Below are positions 6,669-10,715 of a stretch of DNA of 10,715 nt, in pieces (position 1 is the stretch's first letter; the number at the start of each line of letters is the position of its first letter). The notes under the pieces were generated by a model, which saw nothing but the letters and a program-made list of their open reading frames with translations, was not told where the DNA came from and made no database searches. The stretch is taken from the NCBI GenBank assembly GCA_030039695.1, contig JASHVB010000662.1, positions 1 through 10,715 of the forward strand. The letters are read 5' to 3'. Position numbers and translations under genes: made by a program. The DNA comes from Acetobacteraceae bacterium (lineage in GTDB: Bacteria; Pseudomonadota; Alphaproteobacteria; Acetobacterales; Acetobacteraceae).

Positions 6669-7415
6669 ATGAACATCAACTTCACCGGCAAGCGCGCCGT
6701 GGTCTGCGGTGGTAGCCGCGGCATCGGCCGCGCCATCGCGCTGGGCTTCGCGGAGAACGGTGGCAGCGTGTCGATTTGCGCACGTGGCGCCGAACAGTTG
6801 GAGCACACGAGGAAGGAGATCGCGGCACTCGGACACACGACGCACGCGGCCTCGGTCGATCTCGCCGATGCTGGAGCAGTCCGGCGCTACATCTCCGACG
6901 CGGCGCAGGTGCTGGGCGGGATCGATTTGCTGGTCAACAACGCCTCTGCGTTCGGATCGAGCGATGACGAGAAAGGCTGGATGACCAGTCTGCAGGTCGA
7001 CTTGCTGGCGATCGTACACGCAACCCAGGCAGCCCTGCCGTTCCTGAAGGAGAGCAAGGGCAGCGTGGTCAACACGTCATCGATCGCCGCCATGCACACA
7101 GCGGCGCGGCAGCCGCCCTATGGCGCGATCAAGGCGGCGTGCATTCACTATACCGGCACGCAGGCGGCGATGTATGCGAAGGACGGTGTTCGCGTGAATT
7201 GCGTGGCCCCCGGCTCGATTGAGTTTCCCGGCGGCGTGTGGGACCTGCGCAAGACGGACAATCCCCGGCTGTACAACGCAGTGCTGAACTCGATTCCGTT
7301 CGGCAGATTGGGGCATCCCGAGGAAGTGGCGAATGTCGTGTTGTTCCTCGCGTCGCCCTACGCCGGATGGGTGACGGGCCAGACGATCGCGGTGGACGGC
7401 GGCCAGCTGCTGTAG
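6669..7415 (+). CDS. short-chain dehydrogenase/reductase (SDR), substrate unknown
   Basis: Classical SDRs are cytoplasmic NAD(P)-dependent oxidoreductases. The 248-residue length fits the family. The cofactor-binding glycine motif is GGSRGIG (14-20), followed by NNAS (90-93), catalytic Ser138 in NTSSIA, the YxxxK pair Tyr151/Lys155, and PGSIEFPGG (181-189). The C-terminal LASPYAGWVTGQTIAVDGG (227-245) is typical of FabG-like members. Arg17 and Arg21, with CARG after beta-2, would favour NADP(H). The Asn of the catalytic tetrad, usually found in a VN-type segment of helix 4, appears as Asp (VDLLAI, 110-115). The start is ATG at 6669, with GGGAGAGGAG at 6656-6665 just upstream. An in-frame ATG at 6654 has a weaker signal. 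The gene is divergent from the copper operon, so its regulation may touch the same 122-bp region. FabG, glucose dehydrogenase or secondary-metabolite roles cannot be separated. Confidence 0.88.
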   Translation: MNINFTGKRAVVCGGSRGIGRAIALGFAENGGSVSICARGAEQLEHTRKEIAALGHTTHAASVDLADAGAVRRYISDAAQVLGGIDLLVNNASAFGSSDDEKGWMTSLQVDLLAIVHATQAALPFLKESKGSVVNTSSIAAMHTAARQPPYGAIKAACIHYTGTQAAMYAKDGVRVNCVAPGSIEFPGGVWDLRKTDNPRLYNAVLNSIPFGRLGHPEEVANVVLFLASPYAGWVTGQTIAVDGGQLL

Positions 7416-7424
7416 CGTTCGTCC

Positions 7425-7448
7425 GCCCGTTCCCGTCGGGGGGCGGGC
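7425..7448 (+). terminator. strong hairpin after the SDR gene
   Basis: GCCCGTTCCC (7425-7434) and GGGGGCGGGC (7439-7448) form a 10-bp stem, including two G-T pairs, with a GTCG loop, 10 nt after the SDR stop. No T-run follows. Its position makes it the likely transcript end for the SDR gene. Confidence 0.5.
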
Positions 7449-7493
7449 AGATGGAAGGGCGTCCTGGTGCGCGGGTCAACGGACGCATGCACC

Positions 7494-7541
7494 CCTCCCC
7501 CAACCTCGGTCGGCTCAGCGGCCCTCGGCCGCAGGGGGAGG
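7494..7541. repeat. intergenic palindromic repeat between convergent genes
   Basis: CCTCCCCC (7494-7501) and GGGGGAGG (7534-7541) are perfectly complementary. They enclose a second hairpin, GCGGCC (7518-7523), CTC loop, GGCCGC (7527-7532). The C-rich/G-rich layout resembles dispersed intergenic repeats of GC-rich proteobacteria. It lies 38 bp past the aat stop and could stop transcripts from both directions. Confidence 0.45.
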
Positions 7542-7578
7542 CGTTTCCTCAGCCCCATTCGATGCAACCCAAGTTCGC

Positions 7579-8241
7579 TCAAATCGATTTCGCCATCTTG
7601 CGAACTTCCGCCTCCAGCACGTCCGGCGCCAGCCGCGGCATCCATCGCCCCGGCAATTCCAGCGCCGCCGCGAGCCGTGCGCGATAGGTCTCGCGGGGAA
7701 TCTCCTTCGCACCGAACTGCGCCAGATGCGCCGTCACGAACTGCGTATCCAGCAGCGCAAACCCGCCCAACCGCAGTCGTGCGACGAGATGCACCAGCGC
7801 TACCTTCGATGCGTCCCGCACGAATGAGAACATGCTCTCGCCGAAAAACACGCCGCCCATCGCCACGCCGTACAGCCCGCCGACCAGCACGCCGTCCTGC
7901 CGGCATTCGATCGAGTGCGCGTGACCCAACCGGAACAAGTCGGTGAACAGGCGTTCGATCTGCGCGTTGATCCAGGTGTCGTCGCGACCTGGCGCTCTGG
8001 CGGCACAGCCGGCGATGGTCGCGAGGAAATCGCGGTCCGCCTCGACCTGGAGCGAACCGGCCAGCACTGTCCGGGCCAGCCGCCGCGGCAGATGGAAGCG
8101 ATCGAGCGGCAAGACCCCGCGGTGCTCGGGATCCAGCCAGAACAAGCGATCGCCGTGCCGCGTCTCTGCCATGGGGAACAGCCCATGACGATAGGCTCGC
8201 AGCACGAGGTCCGGGGTGATCTCCAGGACGCGTCGCGACAT
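7579..8241 (-). CDS. aat: leucyl/phenylalanyl-tRNA--protein transferase
   Basis: Aat transfers Leu or Phe from aminoacyl-tRNA to the N-terminal Lys or Arg of proteins, marking them for ClpS/ClpAP degradation in the bacterial N-degron pathway. The 220-residue product shows the family's conserved blocks in order: [19 protein letters not shown] (8-26), FWLDPEHRG (34-42), Trp90 in DDTWINA, SIECR (110-114), [19 protein letters not shown] (121-139), [20 protein letters not shown] (161-180) and IPRETY (181-186). ATG at 8241 is chosen because the next residues ([11 protein letters not shown]) match the usual start of the family. The frame is open upstream to 8418, but that stretch is unlike protein. 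AGGA lies very close to this ATG (2 nt), so the ribosome site is not ideal. It is monocistronic, convergent with the SDR gene and 180 bp downstream of tetR on the same strand. Function confident. Confidence 0.95.
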   Translation of the reverse strand: MSRRVLEITPDLVLRAYRHGLFPMAETRHGDRLFWLDPEHRGVLPLDRFHLPRRLARTVLAGSLQVEADRDFLATIAGCAARAPGRDDTWINAQIERLFTDLFRLGHAHSIECRQDGVLVGGLYGVAMGGVFFGESMFSFVRDASKVALVHLVARLRLGGFALLDTQFVTAHLAQFGAKEIPRETYRARLAAALELPGRWMPRLAPDVLEAEVRKMAKSI

Positions 8242-8366
8242 GGTCCTATGTTGCCGCGAGCGGGTCCGGAAAGGGAAGCGCAGAACCATCAAAAAACGCC
8301 ACTTTGTTCTCACCCCCCAGCGGCGGCGGACATCATCGTTGTCGTCCCTTCGGCTGTGCCCAAGCC

Positions 8367-8400
8367 CTCCGAAGTGGTGCCCGACACTCGCGCACCGGAG
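8367..8400 (-). terminator. candidate hairpin downstream of tetR
   Basis: GGTGC (8376-8380) pairs with GCACC (8392-8396), extended inward by CG/CG after one mismatch. Outside it, CTCC (8367-8370) can pair with GGAG (8397-8400) across a five-base bulge. It sits 21 bp beyond the tetR stop and before aat on the same strand, where it could separate the two transcripts. It has no T-run. Confidence 0.3.
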
Positions 8401-8421
8401 TGAGCTTCTGCTGCGCAAAGG

Positions 8422-9069
8422 CTAGGCCGCAGGTTGCCCCCGGCGGATCAATTTGGCCAAAACAGCCTCGTCATCCCGCTTCTCCGCGCTCGCTATGACG
8501 CCATTGATGATCTTGATGACGATCGCTTCGGACGCGGCGCGGGGAAGTTCCATGTCCCGCCGCAGCAGCTTCCACACATAAACATCGGTCGCGATCATCA
8601 GGATGGTCAGCAACTGCGCGCGTGACTTGCCGTGCAGCCGTTCCAGATGTGGTGCGAACGCGGTCTTCACCCCTTCGCGGTGGTTCTCCCGCCCCTGGTC
8701 GAGCGCCGGCTTCAGGGCCGGGCGATGCCGCTCGTCGTTCAGGCGTTGCATCACGAGGTCGCCGATCGATTCGTAATTGTCGAAGAGGGCGCACACCGCT
8801 GCCGTGACGTCACCCGGTGGCGTTCGCTGAGGCAAAGCGCGTTGCTCCGCCATCGAGTCGAGCGCGGCGTAGACCAGTTCCTCTTTGCTCCGCCAGGCGC
8901 GAAGGATGGTTCGCGCGGCGACGCGGGCGCGGTGCGCCACTTCCTCCAGCGTGAAGTCCTCGATTGCCCCCCGTTCCTGGTAGAGCTGAATGGCGCTCAT
9001 GCGGATTCGCGCCCTTGTCTCCTCGGTTTTCGCCGCGCGCGCTGTCATCACGTAGCGTCGCTTCGTCAT
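8422..9069 (-). CDS. TetR/AcrR-family transcriptional regulator
   Basis: TetR-family proteins are dimeric, mostly repressors, released from DNA by a small-molecule ligand. This protein has 215 residues. The N-terminal helix-turn-helix domain starts TEETRARIRMSAIQLYQERG (15-34). The recognition part is FTLEEVAHRARVAARTILRA (39-58), then WRSKEELVYAAL (59-70). The usual Tyr/Phe before the SKEEL helix is Trp here. The C-terminal all-helical ligand domain (about 80-205) has no recognisable ligand motif. ATG at 9069 is preferred over 9048 because AAGG lies about 9 nt upstream. The reading frame stays open far upstream, but that region is antisense to the flavoprotein gene and is not protein-like. 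It is divergent from the iron-sulfur flavoprotein gene across 213 bp, the usual layout for a TetR regulator and its target. The effector is unknown. Confidence 0.85.
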   Translation of the reverse strand: MTKRRYVMTARAAKTEETRARIRMSAIQLYQERGAIEDFTLEEVAHRARVAARTILRAWRSKEELVYAALDSMAEQRALPQRTPPGDVTAAVCALFDNYESIGDLVMQRLNDERHRPALKPALDQGRENHREGVKTAFAPHLERLHGKSRAQLLTILMIATDVYVWKLLRRDMELPRAASEAIVIKIINGVIASAEKRDDEAVLAKLIRRGQPAA

Positions 9070-9124
9070 CTTTCGTGACCTTCGGAGTGACACCAAGACG
9101 GGAAATTTCGTGTCGTTAGCACAG

Positions 9125-9149
9125 GCGCAAAATCCGCGCCATTTTTGGC
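9125..9149. promoter_or_regulatory. inverted repeat, candidate TetR operator
   Basis: GCGCAAAAT (9125-9133) and ATTTTTGGC (9141-9149) are complementary at 7 of 9 positions around a 7-bp spacer. The site lies between the divergent tetR and flavoprotein genes, ending 5 bp before the -35 box of the latter. Size and place suit a TetR-family operator, but no second copy was found to strengthen the call. Confidence 0.35.
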
Positions 9150-9154
9150 CCGAT

Positions 9155-9183
9155 TTGTTGCCGGCCAGACCCGCCGCTATAAT
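9155..9183 (+). promoter_or_regulatory. sigma-70-type promoter of the flavoprotein gene
   Basis: TATAAT (9178-9183) is a perfect -10 box, placed 17 bp after TTGTTG (9155-9160), which keeps the TTG of the -35 consensus. Transcription would start near 9190, leaving a leader of about 90 nt before the TTG codon. A perfect -10 stands out in such GC-rich DNA. Confidence 0.65.
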
Positions 9184-9282
9184 GGTTGACGTGGGACGCG
9201 CGGGGACGCAGAAGCCTCCGCCGTCGCCCAGGGCCGCCGGCTGCCGCGCCGTGCCCGCGGACCGGAGGAAAGGAAGCCGAGT

Positions 9283-10715
9283 TTGCAGCCCACCGATATC
9301 CGGGATCCCGACTATTTCCACAAAGTGGTCGATTGCCAGTGGGCGTGCCCGGCCCACACCCCCGTGCCAGAATATATCCGGTTGATCGCCGCCGGCCGTT
9401 ACGCCGACGCGTTCATGATTAACTGGAACTCCAATGTCTTCCCCGGCATTCTCGGCCGCACCTGCGACCGCACCTGCGAACCGGCATGCCGGCGCGGGCG
9501 GGTGGAGCGTGAGCCGGTGGCGATCTGCCGGTTGAAGCGGGTCGCCGCCGATTACAAAGGCGATATCAGCAACCGGTTGCCGAAGCCGGCCGCCGAGAAG
9601 AACGGACGGAAGATCGCGCTGATTGGCGCCGGCCCTGCCTCGCTGACCGTTGCGCGCGATCTCGCGCCGCTTGGCTATCACTGCGTGTTGTTCGACATCG
9701 ATCCGCGCGCGGGCGGCATGATCCGCTCGCAGATTCCCAAGTTCCGCCTGCCGGATGACGTGATCGACGAAGAGATCGCCTACATCACCGACCTGGGTAT
9801 GGAGCTGCGGCTTGGCCAGGGGGTGAACAGTCTGAAGGCGCTGCTGGCGGAGGACTATGACGCGGTGTTCGTGGGCTGCGGCGCCCCGCGTGGGCGTGAT
9901 CTGCCGATTCCCGGGCGACAGGAAGCTGCAGCCAACATCCATATCGGCATCGACTGGCTCAGCTCGATTTCGTTCGGTCACGTCGACAGCATTGGCAAAC
10001 GCGTGATCGTGTTGGGTGGCGGCAATACGGCGATGGATTGCTGCCGTTCCGCCCGCCGCCTCGGTGGCGAAGATGTGAAGGTCATCGTCCGGTCCGGCTT
10101 CGAGGAAATGAAGGCGTCCCCCTGGGAGAAGGAGGACGCGATGCACGAGGACATTCCAATCCTCAACATGCTGGTGCCCAAGGAGTTTGTGCACGACAAC
10201 GGCACGCTGAAGGGGATGGTGTTCGAGAAGGTGAAGACCGAATACGACGAACGGAAGCGGCGCAAGCTGGTGCCGACCGGCGAACCGGATGCATTCGTCG
10301 AATGCGACGACGTGCTGGTCGCTGTCGGCCAGGAGAACGCGTTCACCTGGATTGAGCGCGACATTGGCCTTGAGTTCGACAAATGGGACATGCCGGTGGT
10401 CGATGAGGTCACTATGCAGTCCAGCCTGCCGAAGGTGTTTTTTGGTGGCGATGCGGCGTTCGGGCCCAAGAACATCATCTGGGCGGTGGCGCATGGCCAT
10501 CAGGCGGCGATCTCCATCCACCAGCTTTGTAACGGCGAGGACGTGAGGAATCGTCCGCCGCCGCTGGTGAATCTGATGTCGCAGAAGATGGGCATTCACG
10601 AGTGGTCTTACGACAACGCGCCCTCGCTGGACCTGCGCTTCAAGGTACCGCATCGCGAGAAGATCCTGGCGCTGCAGGACATCAAGGCGGAAGTCGAGCT
10701 CGGCTTCGACGAGAC
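9283..10715 (+). CDS. GltD/PreT-like iron-sulfur FAD/NAD(P) oxidoreductase, 3' partial
   Basis: The first 477 residues are present; the gene runs off the right edge. These proteins move electrons between NAD(P)H, FAD and iron-sulfur clusters and often serve a partner enzyme. The N-terminal domain (about 15-95), as in GltD and dihydropyrimidine dehydrogenase, carries CQWACPAHTPVPEYI (18-32, Cys18/22) and GRTCDRTCEPAC (58-69, Cys61/65/69) plus Cys82, ligands for 4Fe-4S clusters. The FAD Rossmann motif is IALIGAGPAS (111-120), then RAGGMIRSQIPKFRLP. The NAD(P) motif is VIVLGGGNTAMDC (241-253), and FFGGDAAFGPKNIIWAVAHG (386-405) closes the FAD site. Start TTG at 9283 is chosen because GGAGGAAAGGA (9264-9274) lies just upstream, no in-frame ATG or GTG precedes the Cys motifs except GTG at 9325, and a strong promoter is correctly placed. 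The divergent TetR gene is its probable regulator. GltD is possible, but no gltB is in view; a 2-oxoacid:ferredoxin oxidoreductase partner is another option. Confidence 0.85.
   Translation, partial: MQPTDIRDPDYFHKVVDCQWACPAHTPVPEYIRLIAAGRYADAFMINWNSNVFPGILGRTCDRTCEPACRRGRVEREPVAICRLKRVAADYKGDISNRLPKPAAEKNGRKIALIGAGPASLTVARDLAPLGYHCVLFDIDPRAGGMIRSQIPKFRLPDDVIDEEIAYITDLGMELRLGQGVNSLKALLAEDYDAVFVGCGAPRGRDLPIPGRQEAAANIHIGIDWLSSISFGHVDSIGKRVIVLGGGNTAMDCCRSARRLGGEDVKVIVRSGFEEMKASPWEKEDAMHEDIPILNMLVPKEFVHDNGTLKGMVFEKVKTEYDERKRRKLVPTGEPDAFVECDDVLVAVGQENAFTWIERDIGLEFDKWDMPVVDEVTMQSSLPKVFFGGDAAFGPKNIIWAVAHGHQAAISIHQLCNGEDVRNRPPPLVNLMSQKMGIHEWSYDNAPSLDLRFKVPHREKILALQDIKAEVELGFDE

Noticed and set aside
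8242..8418. An extended Aat N-terminus from 8418.
   Set aside because: The extra residues have no similarity to the Aat fold, and the family normally begins within about 10 residues of the ITP motif, as with ATG at 8241.
8469..8500. CGTCAT/ATGACG inverted repeat within the 3' end of tetR as a third REP copy.
   Set aside because: Only six base pairs are symmetric, and the sequence encodes a plausible C-terminal helix. I mention it as a possible relative but do not annotate it.
9070..10653. The tetR reading frame stays open upstream for over 500 more codons, suggesting a 743-residue fusion protein.
   Set aside because: That stretch is exactly antisense to the well-supported iron-sulfur flavoprotein gene, and its translation is His/Arg/Asp-rich without domains. 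GC-rich codon bias explains the missing stops.

Overview
The window is a high-GC bacterial chromosome segment with short intergenic gaps. GC-rich codon use, REP-like hairpins built on GTCATCCCGG, an Aat transferase, a CueR-type regulator and a TPR/glycosyltransferase-9-like fusion suggest a proteobacterium. I lean towards Alphaproteobacteria, perhaps Rhodospirillales/Acetobacteraceae, but no rRNA or other phylogenetic marker is present to settle this. I see no tRNA, rRNA, CRISPR array or insertion sequence.

Layout. (1) 1-1028, plus strand: the 3' part of a PAP2-type membrane phosphatase. Its frame stays open through a REP-like element (691-748) and across an opposite-strand small membrane-protein ORF (801-992). 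Its true C-terminus is therefore doubtful. (2) 1174-3257, minus strand: a soluble TPR plus glycosyltransferase-9-like protein, and a small secreted Pro/Tyr-repeat protein with four cysteines. A perfect-armed REP-like hairpin lies between them. (3) 3529-6546, minus strand: a compact copper-export operon in the order copZ-like chaperone, copA P1B-ATPase, cueR/hmrR regulator. copA and cueR overlap by ATGA. A CueR-box-like sequence lies upstream in the 122-bp gap shared with a divergent gene. (4) 6669-7415, plus strand: a short-chain dehydrogenase/reductase, convergent with aat (7579-8241, minus), with two hairpins between them. (5) 8422-9069, minus strand: a TetR-family regulator, divergent from a GltD/PreT-like iron-sulfur flavoprotein (9283 to the window end, plus). 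The flavoprotein has a TTG start, a near-ideal promoter (TTGTTG, 17 bp, TATAAT) and an inverted repeat just upstream that could be the TetR operator.

How the genes work together. The clear functional unit is copper detoxification. The HMA chaperone would deliver Cu(I) to the ATPase, which exports it, and the regulator at the operon's end would make the system self-adjusting. The TetR/flavoprotein pair looks like a second regulated unit whose remaining genes lie beyond the right edge. The PAP2, TPR-glycosyltransferase and secreted-repeat genes may all act at the cell envelope, but the sequence does not show that they share a pathway.

Gaps. No gene-free stretch exceeds 300 bases. The longest (2626-2909 and 3258-3528) hold the REP-like hairpin, and the promoter and hairpins listed below. 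The gap 1029-1173 shows only a short GGCGTCTTC tandem duplication near 1141-1160.
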